DNA of 64,000 nt from Lachnospiraceae bacterium GAM79 (GTDB lineage Bacteria > Bacillota > Clostridia > Lachnospirales > Lachnospiraceae): assembly GCA_003584705.1 (NCBI GenBank), contig AP018536.1, positions 496,001 to 560,000 of the forward strand, given 5' to 3'. Below, one piece after another: positions 18,708-27,911 of the stretch. A model generated the notes under the pieces. It made no database searches. It was not told where the DNA came from and worked only from the letters and a program-made list of their open reading frames with translations. The number at the start of each line of letters is the position of its first letter. The first letter of the stretch is position 1. Both the position numbers and the translations under genes were made by a program.

Positions 18708-18805
18708 AAATGATACGGATAGTATAAAAACAAAATTGGATTTTACATCTGCAAAGGGTTGGGAAATATGTGAAATTTTGCAGGATATAGAAAGGCATGA
18801 GGGTT

Positions 18806-21800
18806 ATGAAGAAAAGTACAAAAGCATGGAGCATGAAGATGAGGCTGGCCCTGCTGGCACTGGCGGCACTGGTGTGGATCGCTGTGCCGGTGAGTGCGAG
18901 AGCGGAAGGAGAAACAGTAGATACCTGGGATGGTACAGCGATTGCAGATGGGTTTGCCGCGGGAGAGGGTACACAAGATAATCCATTTCAAATTGAGACA
19001 GCGGCGGAACTTGCGTATTTTGCAAAAAATGTGAATGCCGGAAACTGGTACGATGGAGAATATATTGTTCTGAAAAATGATCTTGATCTTAACAATCAGG
19101 AATGGACACCAATAGGAAACGCTAGGAAGCCTTTTAAAGGGAATTTTGACGGCAATAACCATACTGTGACGGGAATGAAAATAAGTGGTGCATTGGATTG
19201 TGTCGGTTTGTTTGGAGGATGCACAAGACATAATGTTTATAGTGCCATAAAAAATATTACAGTTAAGAATTCTGATATTCACGGAGAAAAATTTGTTGGA
19301 GCAATTGTGGGAAGGGCAGAAGAAATAAATATTGAGAACTGTCGGAGTATTGGAAATACAATAAACGGCGAAACAGATGTTGGCGGTATTTGCGGTAAGA
19401 TTGGAGGATATTCGGGTGGTAAAGTCTCGCAATGTTACAATAGTAGTAAGGTAACAGGGGGAGGGAGAGTTGGTGGTATTGCCGGGATGGGTAGTATTGC
19501 CGAGAATTGCCTGAATACCGGTGAGATAACGATTATACGTGAAGCTTATCGAAGTGCCTGTGGTGGAATATTTGGCATCTTTGGTGATGCCACTACGTCT
19601 GCGAGGGTTACTGCATGTGTAAATCTGGGGAAAGTCAGTGGAGGAGAATCTTTTGGCGGAATTGTAGGAAAAACAGAGACTAGTAGTACGGGGCATATTT
19701 CAAATTGTTATTACAATATGGATGCAATTACCGGAGGCTTTGACGCTGGAACAGCATTAACGGCAGGGCAGCTTTGCGGTGCACTTCCGGATGGCTTGGA
19801 TTCTACAATCTGGAAAGAGGGCAGTGTCGATACCAGCACTGCAAAGGCTACACAGGGCAGATTCGGTACAGCCACAGGGACTTACATCAATCTGACAAAG
19901 GTGGCAGATATCAAAGAGACGAAGACTGCTCCCGTACCGGTATACAACTATGTTACAACGAATGGCGACGACTGGGATATCTATACCCTGATCACCACGG
20001 CGGAGGAATTCGCAGCCATCGGACAGGTGAGGGATGAAGCAAAATGGAGTGCAAATTATGTCCTGGGGAACGATATTGATGTGAGTGGAGTACAACTCAG
20101 TTCCATTGGAGATCCAGGAACTCCGTACACAGGAAAATTCAGTGGAGACGGACATACGATAAGCCATGTGGATATGACAAAAGAAAATGATGTTTATAGT
20201 TCTGGTTTGTTTGCCCAGATTGGCTACACGCAAAACCAGCTCAGCGAAAGCGGTAAAGTAATGCTTTTGGCTGCCAACGGAGTGATTGCTTCGAATACCG
20301 AGGCAGGAGGAATTTGCGAAAGCTTGTCTGTGGGCGAAATTTATGGCTGCTCCTTTACCGGAACGGTAAAAGGGTATACAGCAGGTGGAATCTGCGGCAA
20401 TGTTGGACAATATACTAAGATTTCCCAGTGCTTTTTTGCAGGAGACGTACAGGGAAAGGATTCTGCGGCAGGAATCTGTGGTTATAGTCCATTTAAAGTT
20501 ATTGATCATTGCATTAGTATAGCTGCTGTTACAAGTGATAAAGATTGTGCAGGAATAGTGAACAGTGGAGATTACGGTACAACGAATTGCTATTTCAATA
20601 ACGATATATGTAAAGCAGATGATAAACGCAATTTGGGGCGTACGACCCTGCAACTGACCTCTTCCAGCTTTTTCGAAGAACTCAAAACATACGACTTTAA
20701 CACCGAACTCTGGACAAAGAAAGCCAACGACAAAGAGAAGGGAATCGCCTACTACCCTTCTCTTGGGGAGAATAACGCAGTTGGTGTAAAGTACACCACG
20801 GGTCTGCTGTTCGAGAGAACAGATAACGCTATTCCCACCTATGGACAAGATATTACTTTTAATGTAAAGGCACTGGTAAACTTTGTGACAAACGGAAAGA
20901 ACATCTCTGCGGAAGATACGGAGGGCAGCTTTGAGATCCGGATCGAGGATACCCCGGTGGTAAATGCGGCAGAATTCCGGGACGGCACCGCAACCTACAA
21001 TGCGCGGACTGCAGGTGCGACCACGTTTACCCTCGTCTACAAAGGAAATGACAATTCTTTCTTCTCTGAGAAGACGAAGAATCTGATCGTTGACATCGCC
21101 CCGGCTCCACTTACTGTAGAAGGGGAGGGCATTGCCTGTGGAACCTATGGCAATAAGCTGAGTGAACTCACAGTGACAGGACTGACGGCAAAACTGGGGA
21201 GTGAGACGATCGACGGAACCTGGCAGATCCAGAGCGATGATGACAAGGTTCCTTATGTCGGCGACAGCGAGACCTACACGGCGACATTTATTCCGAAGTA
21301 TCCAGAATACTATCAATCTTTGACGAAACCGGTGAAATTGATGATTCAACCGACATCGGCCTGGAACCTTGAAGATCTGGAACTGCAATACAGCTGGGCA
21401 GCCAAGGAAGAGAGGGCTGTGCAAATACCGGGGCTGCCCGAAGATCTGGGAAAAACAGTAATGACTGTTATAACGAGAGAGGATTCAGGGAACATTTTGG
21501 CAGCAGATTCCAAGGTTGAATATTCGGAAGGAAAGCTGATATTTACCCTGGGAGAAAATACTGTGGAAGATATCGGCAAGACTGCCACATTATTGGTTGA
21601 ATTACAGTCACAGAATTATGAGAATTTCCATGTTTGTGTGCACATCCTTCGCACCGCAAGAGCAGACCGCGAGGATACCCCGGATCCGGATGCCTTTGAC
21701 ATGACCTTTACCGTCAGCGGCAATGATCTGGCGGCGCAGATCACCACAGATCGCACTGACGTGGAATTCAGCTTTGATGGAACGGACTGGGGGCAGACCA

Positions 21801-22681
21801 AATCCACCGGAGTCGGTCACAACGAGAAGGTGACTGCACGGATCCGCTATGCGGAAACCGATGATTATAACGCAAGCCCCGCCGTATCGAAGACATGGAA
21901 CTCCGGTCACGGCCCGCTGAACCGCCACGACCGGGTGGAACCCACCTGTCAGGCAGAGGGAAGTATCGAATACTGGACCTGCGACGTCTGCGGACTGTAT
22001 TTTGCATCCGCGGACGGAAGCAAGAGCATAACAGCGACAGAGATCGTTCTTCCGAAGACGGATCATAGCTGGGCAGAAGGATATCTGTCCGATATGACCG
22101 GACACTGGCATAAGTGTGGTGTCTGTGGAATCACCAGCAATACGGAAAAGCATGCATCCGGTGGCGCGGCCACCACAGAACGGGCGGAGATCTGTACCGT
22201 CTGCGGTTATGAGATCGCACCGAAGAAGCCTGCTGCCAGTAACGACGATGACGATGATGACGACGATGACAGCAGTCAGGCGTCCAATACGGACCAGAAG
22301 GCCACGGGCGCGGCAACACCTCCCGCAGCCACGGCAACGCCTGCCACACCCGGTGTGGTAAAGCCTTCTGTAATTCCCGTGCCCCCGACAACACCCGCTG
22401 CGGACGAAAACAGTAAGGAAGATGCGGCAAAGCCCTCCGGGGAGGCACAGGACACGCAGGAATCGAGTGGAGAAGCACCGCAGGAGGAGCGGATAGATTC
22501 CATGACCGCCCAGACTTCCGACTCTCAGGAATCCGGCACAGAGCAGATAACGGAGACCTCCGGTAAGGGAACGAACGCAGGCCGCGTGGCGGCAGCGGCA
22601 GCAGCCGGAGCCGTAGTGGTCGGCGGTGGCGGCGCAGCTGTCTACGTGACCATGATCAAAGGAAAGTTTAAATTCAAATAA
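18806..22681 (+). CDS. Large GLUG-repeat surface protein with C-terminal membrane anchor
   Basis: About 1291 residues. A signal peptide (to about residue 32, PVSARA) is followed by two blocks of GLUG-type repeats, at about residues 50-330 and 370-620. Each opens with an AELAYFAKNV- or AEEFAAIGQV-like segment and a GNFDGNNHTV/GKFSGDGHTI motif. Then come Ig/MBG-like beta domains (YGQDITFNVKA; APLTVEGEGIACGTYGNKLS). Two CxxC pairs follow near residues 1056 and 1103, with a third at ICTVCGYE. After these are an Asp run near residue 1150, a Thr/Ala/Pro-rich stalk and a transmembrane helix with a KGKFKFK tail. No LPXTG motif is seen. Likely an adhesin or matrix protein; ligand unknown. The start at 18806 is preferred over 18797 on spacing from AAAGG, but this is not certain. 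Confidence 0.85.
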   Translation: MKKSTKAWSMKMRLALLALAALVWIAVPVSARAEGETVDTWDGTAIADGFAAGEGTQDNPFQIETAAELAYFAKNVNAGNWYDGEYIVLKNDLDLNNQEWTPIGNARKPFKGNFDGNNHTVTGMKISGALDCVGLFGGCTRHNVYSAIKNITVKNSDIHGEKFVGAIVGRAEEINIENCRSIGNTINGETDVGGICGKIGGYSGGKVSQCYNSSKVTGGGRVGGIAGMGSIAENCLNTGEITIIREAYRSACGGIFGIFGDATTSARVTACVNLGKVSGGESFGGIVGKTETSSTGHISNCYYNMDAITGGFDAGTALTAGQLCGALPDGLDSTIWKEGSVDTSTAKATQGRFGTATGTYINLTKVADIKETKTAPVPVYNYVTTNGDDWDIYTLITTAEEFAAIGQVRDEAKWSANYVLGNDIDVSGVQLSSIGDPGTPYTGKFSGDGHTISHVDMTKENDVYSSGLFAQIGYTQNQLSESGKVMLLAANGVIASNTEAGGICESLSVGEIYGCSFTGTVKGYTAGGICGNVGQYTKISQCFFAGDVQGKDSAAGICGYSPFKVIDHCISIAAVTSDKDCAGIVNSGDYGTTNCYFNNDICKADDKRNLGRTTLQLTSSSFFEELKTYDFNTELWTKKANDKEKGIAYYPSLGENNAVGVKYTTGLLFERTDNAIPTYGQDITFNVKALVNFVTNGKNISAEDTEGSFEIRIEDTPVVNAAEFRDGTATYNARTAGATTFTLVYKGNDNSFFSEKTKNLIVDIAPAPLTVEGEGIACGTYGNKLSELTVTGLTAKLGSETIDGTWQIQSDDDKVPYVGDSETYTATFIPKYPEYYQSLTKPVKLMIQPTSAWNLEDLELQYSWAAKEERAVQIPGLPEDLGKTVMTVITREDSGNILAADSKVEYSEGKLIFTLGENTVEDIGKTATLLVELQSQNYENFHVCVHILRTARADREDTPDPDAFDMTFTVSGNDLAAQITTDRTDVEFSFDGTDWGQTKSTGVGHNEKVTARIRYAETDDYNASPAVSKTWNSGHGPLNRHDRVEPTCQAEGSIEYWTCDVCGLYFASADGSKSITATEIVLPKTDHSWAEGYLSDMTGHWHKCGVCGITSNTEKHASGGAATTERAEICTVCGYEIAPKKPAASNDDDDDDDDDSSQASNTDQKATGAATPPAATATPATPGVVKPSVIPVPPTTPAADENSKEDAAKPSGEAQDTQESSGEAPQEERIDSMTAQTSDSQESGTEQITETSGKGTNAGRVAAAAAAGAVVVGGGGAAVYVTMIKGKFKFK

Positions 22682-22702
22682 CGTATGATAAGATGATAAG
22701 CG

Positions 22703-22738
22703 AACCTCAGAGGCCCGGTGCTTCTGAGGTTTGTTTTG
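22703..22738 (+). terminator. Terminator of the surface protein gene
   Basis: The stem aacctcagaggc / gcttctgaggtt (one G-T) is followed by ttgtttt, 22 bp past the stop codon. Confidence 0.85.
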
Positions 22739-22776
22739 CCATAGGGGAGAAATCTGCCGGAAATTACAACAAACTA

Positions 22777-22805
22777 TTTTCAGATGAAAATAAATGTATT
22801 AAAAT
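22777..22805 (+). promoter_or_regulatory. Promoter candidate for the phosphofructokinase gene
   Basis: TTTTCA (22777-22782), a 17-bp spacer and TAAAAT (22800-22805). The match to consensus is moderate. Confidence 0.5.
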
Positions 22806-22897
22806 AGAAATAAGTATTGGCAGAACGAAGACAGTTTTGCATAGTTACAGCAAACGCAAGAGAAAATAATGAAATATAGAAAACGGAGGATCCTACG

Positions 22898-23971
22898 ATG
22901 AAGAGAATCGGAATGTTGACGAGCGGTGGTGACTGCCAGGCATTAAATGCTGCCATGAGAGGTGTGGTGAAGACCCTGGCGAACAGTAAGGAAGAGGTCG
23001 AGATCTATGGCTTCCTCGATGGCTACAGAGGACTGATTTACGGTAATTTCCGCATGCTGACAGACAAGGATTTCTCCGGCATCCTTACCAAGGGCGGCAC
23101 GATCCTGGGAACCTCCCGTACCCCCTTCAAGACGATCCAGGATCCGGATCCCAACGGACTGAATAAAGTCGAAGCCATGAAGCAGAATTATTATAAGCTG
23201 CAGTTGGACTGCCTGGTAATTCTCGGTGGTAACGGCACCCACAAGACTGCGAACCTGTTGCGCAAGGAAGGACTGAATATCGTGACCCTGCCCAAGACCA
23301 TCGACAATGACCTGTGGGGCACCGATATGACCTTCGGTTTCCAGAGTGCGGTGGATATTGCAACGGATGCCATCGACTGCATCCATACCACAGCAGCTTC
23401 CCACGGCAGAGTATTTATCGTGGAAGTTATGGGACATAAAGTAGGGTGGCTGACCCTGAATGCCGGAATGGCAGGCGGTGCGGACATCATCCTGCTCCCG
23501 GAGATCCCTTATGATATCGATAAGGTGATCGAGAAGATCGAAGACAGGGACAAAAAGGGCTGCCGTTTTACCATTATCGCCGTGGCTGAGGGTGCGATTT
23601 CCAGGGAAGATGCTGCCCTGACCAAAAAAGACTACAAGAAAAAGATGGAAAAATATCCGTTCCCTTCCGTATCTTACGAAGTGGCTGCACAGATCCAGGA
23701 GAAGACCGGCAGAGAAGTACGTGTCACCGTACCCGGCCATATGCAGAGAGGCGGAAGCCCCTGCCCGTATGACAGAGTATTCGCCAGCCGTCTGGGCTCC
23801 GAGGCAGGCAAGCTGATCCTGGATAATCAGTATGGATTCATGGTAGGTTACAAGAACCGTGAGATCGTAAGGGTTCCGTTAGAGGATGTAGCGGGCAAGT
23901 TAAAGACCGTGGATCCCGATGCTACCATCGTACAGGAAGCGAAGCTGCTGGGCATCTGCTTCGGCGATTAA
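22898..23971 (+). CDS. pfkA: 6-phosphofructokinase (group III-type)
   Basis: A 357-residue enzyme that phosphorylates fructose 6-phosphate in glycolysis. The nucleotide loop LTSGGDCQALNAAMRG is at the N-terminus. The phosphoryl-donor motif reads GGNGT (Asn112-Gly113), where classical enzymes have GGDG (ATP) or GGDD (PPi). The substrate motif is PKTIDND with Lys133, which PPi-dependent and some ATP-dependent members share, instead of PGTIDND. Gly113 favours ATP and Lys133 is seen in mixed groups, so the donor cannot be settled from sequence. MGHKVGWLTLNAG and PGHMQRGGSPCPYDR are intact. Confidence 0.9.
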   Translation: MKRIGMLTSGGDCQALNAAMRGVVKTLANSKEEVEIYGFLDGYRGLIYGNFRMLTDKDFSGILTKGGTILGTSRTPFKTIQDPDPNGLNKVEAMKQNYYKLQLDCLVILGGNGTHKTANLLRKEGLNIVTLPKTIDNDLWGTDMTFGFQSAVDIATDAIDCIHTTAASHGRVFIVEVMGHKVGWLTLNAGMAGGADIILLPEIPYDIDKVIEKIEDRDKKGCRFTIIAVAEGAISREDAALTKKDYKKKMEKYPFPSVSYEVAAQIQEKTGREVRVTVPGHMQRGGSPCPYDRVFASRLGSEAGKLILDNQYGFMVGYKNREIVRVPLEDVAGKLKTVDPDATIVQEAKLLGICFGD

Positions 23972-24057
23972 GACAGAAAATGAATGAGTAATTATTTTCG
24001 CCAAGCATCTGCTAATATTTGATGGCTCTGAATAGTTACAAGGAAGAGAGAAAAAAC

Positions 24058-25641
24058 ATGTCATATACAGCACTATACCGGAAATTCCGCCCGGACGCTT
24101 TTTCCGATGTCAAGGGTCAGGATCATATCGTGACGACATTGAAGAATCAGCTGCGGGCGAACCGGATCGGCCATGCGTACCTGTTTACCGGAACAAGAGG
24201 TACCGGTAAGACTACGGTGGCCAAGATTTTTGCGAAAACAGTGAACTGCGAACACCCCACAGAGGACGGCCCCTGTGGGGAATGCCGTATTTGTAAGGCA
24301 ATCGCAGCAGGAGCCAGCATGAATGTCATCGAGATCGATGCGGCTTCCAACAACGGTGTGGACAATATCCGTGAGATCATCGACGAGGTATCCTATTCCC
24401 CTGCGGAGGGAAAATACAAGGTCTACATCATCGACGAGGTGCATATGCTCTCCCCCGGAGCTTTCAACGCATTGTTAAAAACGCTGGAAGAGCCGCCCTC
24501 TTATGTTATTTTTATTCTGGCGACCACAGAGGTGCACAAGATCCCCATTACGATCCTGTCCCGCTGCCAGAGATATGATTTTAAACGAATCTCCATTGAT
24601 ACCATCACGGATCGTATGAAGGAACTGATGGACACCGAGCAGGTACAGGTGGAGGACAGAGCTCTGCGCTACATTGCAAAAGTAGCGGACGGTTCTATGC
24701 GAGATGCCTTGAGCCTGTTGGATCAGTGTATTGCCTTCCATCTGGGCAAAGAACTGACCTACGATATGACCCTGGATGTGCTGGGGGCAGTGGATACGGA
24801 AGTGTTCAGCAGGTTGCTGCGCTTCGTCATGGACCGGAATGTGTTAGGCTGCATTGAACTGTTGGAAGAGATCGTCATGCAGGGCAGGGAGCTGGTACAG
24901 TTTGTCACGGACTTTACCTGGTATCTGCGGAATCTGATGTTGGTACAGACAGCGGATAATCTGGAGGATGTCATAGACATGTCTACGGACAATCTGGCGA
25001 ATCTGAAGGAAGAAGCTTCCATGCTGTCCATGGACCAGATCATCCGCTATATTCATATTTTCTCCGAACTGTCCGGCCAGATCCGCTATGCGGCACAGAA
25101 GCGTATTCTGGTAGAGATCGCGCTGATCAAGCTGTGCAAGCCGGAGATGGAGACGGATCAGGAGGCGGTTCTGGATAGAATCCGCCAGGTGGAGGAAAAG
25201 GTCGAGAACGGTATTGTAGTCACGGCGGCCCAGATGCCTGCCGGAGCTCCCGGAGCACAGGGAGTGCCGCAGGCCGGTGTGGCAAAGCCGAAGCCACAGT
25301 TGCCGAAGGCGGTCCCCGAGGATATCCAGGAGATCGTACGGAAATGGCCGGCCATCGTTGGAAATGCCGAGAATCCCATGAAGATGTATCTGAAAAACGC
25401 CCGATTAAGTCTGGGTGGAGACAACAAGCTCATGGTGGTGTTGGAGGACGGACTGGCTTCCGATTATTTCAAAGGAGAAGCTCACGAGCAGAACAAGCAG
25501 CAGCTGGAAATGCTGTTGTCCGATTTTTCCAGCAAAGAGATTGAAGTGACGATCCAGACGGTGGAAAGCAGCAGAGAATTCGAAGACAACTATGTGGATC
25601 TCAGTAAGGTCATCAACATGGAGATCGATGAGGAAGAGTGA
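24058..25641 (+). CDS. dnaX: DNA polymerase III subunits gamma/tau
   Basis: A 527-residue clamp-loader ATPase. Walker A is FTGTRGTGKTT near residue 45, a zinc-binding cysteine set is in the CEHPTEDGPCGECRICK region, Walker B is IIDEVHML and the sensor is CQRYDFKRI. A Pro/Ala/Gln linker near residue 400 leads to the C-terminal tau domain. The start is ATG 24058 (MSYTALYRKFRPDAFSDVKG), which is the family's N-terminus. The gene heads the conserved dnaX-ebfC-recR string. Confidence 0.95.
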   Translation: MSYTALYRKFRPDAFSDVKGQDHIVTTLKNQLRANRIGHAYLFTGTRGTGKTTVAKIFAKTVNCEHPTEDGPCGECRICKAIAAGASMNVIEIDAASNNGVDNIREIIDEVSYSPAEGKYKVYIIDEVHMLSPGAFNALLKTLEEPPSYVIFILATTEVHKIPITILSRCQRYDFKRISIDTITDRMKELMDTEQVQVEDRALRYIAKVADGSMRDALSLLDQCIAFHLGKELTYDMTLDVLGAVDTEVFSRLLRFVMDRNVLGCIELLEEIVMQGRELVQFVTDFTWYLRNLMLVQTADNLEDVIDMSTDNLANLKEEASMLSMDQIIRYIHIFSELSGQIRYAAQKRILVEIALIKLCKPEMETDQEAVLDRIRQVEEKVENGIVVTAAQMPAGAPGAQGVPQAGVAKPKPQLPKAVPEDIQEIVRKWPAIVGNAENPMKMYLKNARLSLGGDNKLMVVLEDGLASDYFKGEAHEQNKQQLEMLLSDFSSKEIEVTIQTVESSREFEDNYVDLSKVINMEIDEEE

Positions 25642-25659
25642 TCCTGCGTGAATTTGGGA

Positions 25660-25688
25660 TTGCGGCAGACTTGCAGATAAGGTAAGAT
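25660..25688 (+). promoter_or_regulatory. Promoter candidate upstream of ebfC-recR
   Basis: TTGCGG (25660-25665), a 17-bp spacer and TAAGAT (25683-25688), 44 bp before the ebfC start. It would allow expression apart from dnaX. Confidence 0.5.
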
Positions 25689-25731
25689 AGAATAATAACT
25701 CAATTATAAATAATATGGAGGAAACAGCAAC

Positions 25732-26076
25732 ATGGCAAAAAGAGGTGGATTTCCCGGAGGCGCAATGCCCGGAAATATGAATAATCTGATGAAGCAGGCA
25801 CAGAGAATGCAGCGTCAGATGGAAGAAGGACAGAAGGAACTGGAGACCAAGGAGTTCTCCGCATCCGCAGGTGGCGGAGCTGTGGAAGTGACCATCAACG
25901 GTAAAAAAGAGATCACATCCATCAAGCTGGCAGAGGAGATCGTGGATCCCGAGGATATCGAGACTCTGCAGGATGCTATCGTGGCAGCAGCCAACGAAGC
26001 ACTGCGCAAGGCGGATGAAGCCAATGCAGAACTTATGGGCAAAATGACCGGAGGATTAGGAGGATTTCCTTTCTAA
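25732..26076 (+). CDS. ebfC: YbaB/EbfC nucleoid-associated protein
   Basis: A 114-residue DNA-binding protein that forms a tweezer-like dimer. The family core is visible: [20 protein letters not shown], then [20 protein letters not shown] and a C-terminal helix ending [21 protein letters not shown] precedes the ATG. Its stop overlaps the recR start (TAATG), the usual dnaX-ybaB-recR order. Confidence 0.95.
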   Translation: MAKRGGFPGGAMPGNMNNLMKQAQRMQRQMEEGQKELETKEFSASAGGGAVEVTINGKKEITSIKLAEEIVDPEDIETLQDAIVAAANEALRKADEANAELMGKMTGGLGGFPF

Positions 26077-26672
26077 TGGAACTCTACAGCGGACAGATCA
26101 ATAAATTAATAGAAGAACTGGCAGCCCTTCCGGGGATTGGCAGTAAGTCCGCACAACGACTGGCTTTTCACCTGATCAATATGCCGAAGGACCGTGTGGA
26201 CAGACTGGCAAACGTCATGATCGAAGCCAGAGCCAATGTCCGCTATTGCAAGGAATGCTATACTCTGACGGATAAGGAACTCTGCCCGGTGTGTGCGAAT
26301 CCCAGACGGGATCATCGTACCATTATGGTGGTTGAGAACACCAGAGATCTGGCGGCTTATGAGAAGACCGGCAAATATGAGGGCGTGTACCATGTACTGC
26401 ATGGTGCCATTTCCCCGATGCTGGGTGTGGGACCCGGTGACATCAAGCTGAAGGAACTGATGGAACGCCTGCAGGGTGATGTGGAGGAGGTCATTATCGC
26501 AACCAATTCCAGCCTGGAAGGTGAGACCACGGCAATGTATATCAGCAAGCTTATCAAGCCCACAGGAATCAAGGTGACCAGAATTGCCAGTGGTGTCCCT
26601 GTAGGAGGAGATCTGGAATATATTGATGAGGTAACATTACTCCGCGCTTTAGAGGGCAGAGTGGAATTATAG
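26076..26672 (+). CDS. recR: Recombination mediator RecR
   Basis: A 198-residue protein of the RecFOR pathway that loads RecA at gaps. The helix-hairpin-helix [19 protein letters not shown] is at the N-terminus. The zinc finger is [16 protein letters not shown], near residues 56-71. A Toprim domain ([19 protein letters not shown]) and the C-terminal Walker-like [19 protein letters not shown] complete it. Confidence 0.96.
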   Translation: MELYSGQINKLIEELAALPGIGSKSAQRLAFHLINMPKDRVDRLANVMIEARANVRYCKECYTLTDKELCPVCANPRRDHRTIMVVENTRDLAAYEKTGKYEGVYHVLHGAISPMLGVGPGDIKLKELMERLQGDVEEVIIATNSSLEGETTAMYISKLIKPTGIKVTRIASGVPVGGDLEYIDEVTLLRALEGRVEL

Positions 26673-26718
26673 ACAGTATGCATGAAATAAAAATGGATAA
26701 AAGTGGGAGGGAAAGACA

Positions 26719-27774
26719 ATGGCAGTAACAAAAAGTTTATTTGGGAAAAGCCCGGAAGGGAAAGAGATCTCGCTGTATACCCTGAGTAATAGTAAGGGTA
26801 TGAAGGCAGCGGTGACAGATCTGGGCGCTACTCTGGTGCGCGTACTGGTACCGGATGCCGCGGGCAAGGCGGACGACCTGGTGCTGGGATTTGACAATGG
26901 TGAGAGCTATTACGGCAACGACAGCTTTTTCGGCACGGTGATCGGCCCCTGTGCGAACCGTACCGGCGGTGCAGAGTATACGCTGGATGGCGTTACTTAT
27001 CAGCTGGACAAAAATGACGGTGCCAACAATTTACATACCCATAAGCAACTGGGATTCCATAAGAGACTCTGGGATGCAGAGATCGGAGAGAACAGCGTGA
27101 CATTTTCTCTGGAGGATGAGGATGGGCAGCTGGGATTTCCAGGCAATAAGAAGGTATCCGTAACCTACTCTCTGAGTGAAGAGAATGAGCTGACTCTGCA
27201 TTACCATGCTTCCAGTGACAAGAAGACCATTATCAACCTGACCAACCATTCCTATTTCAATCTGGACGGTCACGGTGCAGGCAGCATTGAAGAGCATGAA
27301 CTGTGGCTGAGAGCCTCTCACTTTACTCCGGTGGCAGCAGGATCGATCCCTACCGGTGAGATTCGTGCGGTAGCAGGCACACCCATGGATTTTACACAGC
27401 CCAAGAAGATCGGCAGAGACATCCGGGAAGATTATGAGCAGTTACTCCTGACCGGAGGCTATGACCATAATTTCGTGATCGATGGATGGAACGATGACGG
27501 TACATTACGGCATATTGCCACAGTAAAAGGCCCGAAGAGCGGCAGAGTAATGAAGGCATACACCACCCTGCCAGGAGTGCAGTTTTATGCAGGCAATTTT
27601 ATTGATGTACAGCCCGGAAAAGATGGGGTGACCTACGGCAACCGCTGCGGTTTTGCATTGGAGACCCAGTATTTCCCGGATACCATTCATCATGAGAATT
27701 TCCCCTCCTATGTATTTGGCGGGGAGAACGGCAGAGAATACGATTCTGTTACCGTATATAAGTTTGAAGCATAG
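26719..27774 (+). CDS. galM: Aldose 1-epimerase (galactose mutarotase)
   Basis: A 351-residue mutarotase that interconverts alpha and beta anomers of galactose or glucose. Signature residues are in NRTGGAEYTLDGVTYQL and NNLHTHKQLGFHKRLWDA, in TNHSYFNLDGHG (catalytic His), and near the C-terminus in FALETQYFPDTIHH (catalytic Glu). GGGAGGGA precedes the ATG. It has no sugar-locus neighbours here and is probably a housekeeping gene. Confidence 0.93.
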   Translation: MAVTKSLFGKSPEGKEISLYTLSNSKGMKAAVTDLGATLVRVLVPDAAGKADDLVLGFDNGESYYGNDSFFGTVIGPCANRTGGAEYTLDGVTYQLDKNDGANNLHTHKQLGFHKRLWDAEIGENSVTFSLEDEDGQLGFPGNKKVSVTYSLSEENELTLHYHASSDKKTIINLTNHSYFNLDGHGAGSIEEHELWLRASHFTPVAAGSIPTGEIRAVAGTPMDFTQPKKIGRDIREDYEQLLLTGGYDHNFVIDGWNDDGTLRHIATVKGPKSGRVMKAYTTLPGVQFYAGNFIDVQPGKDGVTYGNRCGFALETQYFPDTIHHENFPSYVFGGENGREYDSVTVYKFEA

Positions 27775-27801
27775 CTAAGAATACATAGAATATGGTGCAA
27801 A

Positions 27802-27836
27802 CTTTGTCGAACTGTTTTTGAAGAGGTGCGACAAAG
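27802..27836. promoter_or_regulatory. Inverted repeat and promoter candidate between galM and the LysM gene
   Basis: Arms ctttgtcg (27802-27809) and cgacaaag (27829-27836) flank a 19-nt loop and may be an operator or a weak terminator. A promoter candidate overlaps: TTGAAG (27818-27823), an 18-bp spacer and TAAAAT (27842-27847). Confidence 0.45.
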
Positions 27837-27911
27837 AACGCTAAAATACCTCCTGTGCGGATGCTATAGTTAGTGATAACTGATAGAAACGGCATGGGAG
27901 GTGTTTTTTGT

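Noticed and set aside
19757..21424. Long antisense open frame (555 codons) opposite the GLUG protein gene
   Set aside because: It has no ribosome binding site or recognisable domain, and its Cys/Arg/Ile-rich sequence mirrors the codon bias of the real gene on the plus strand.
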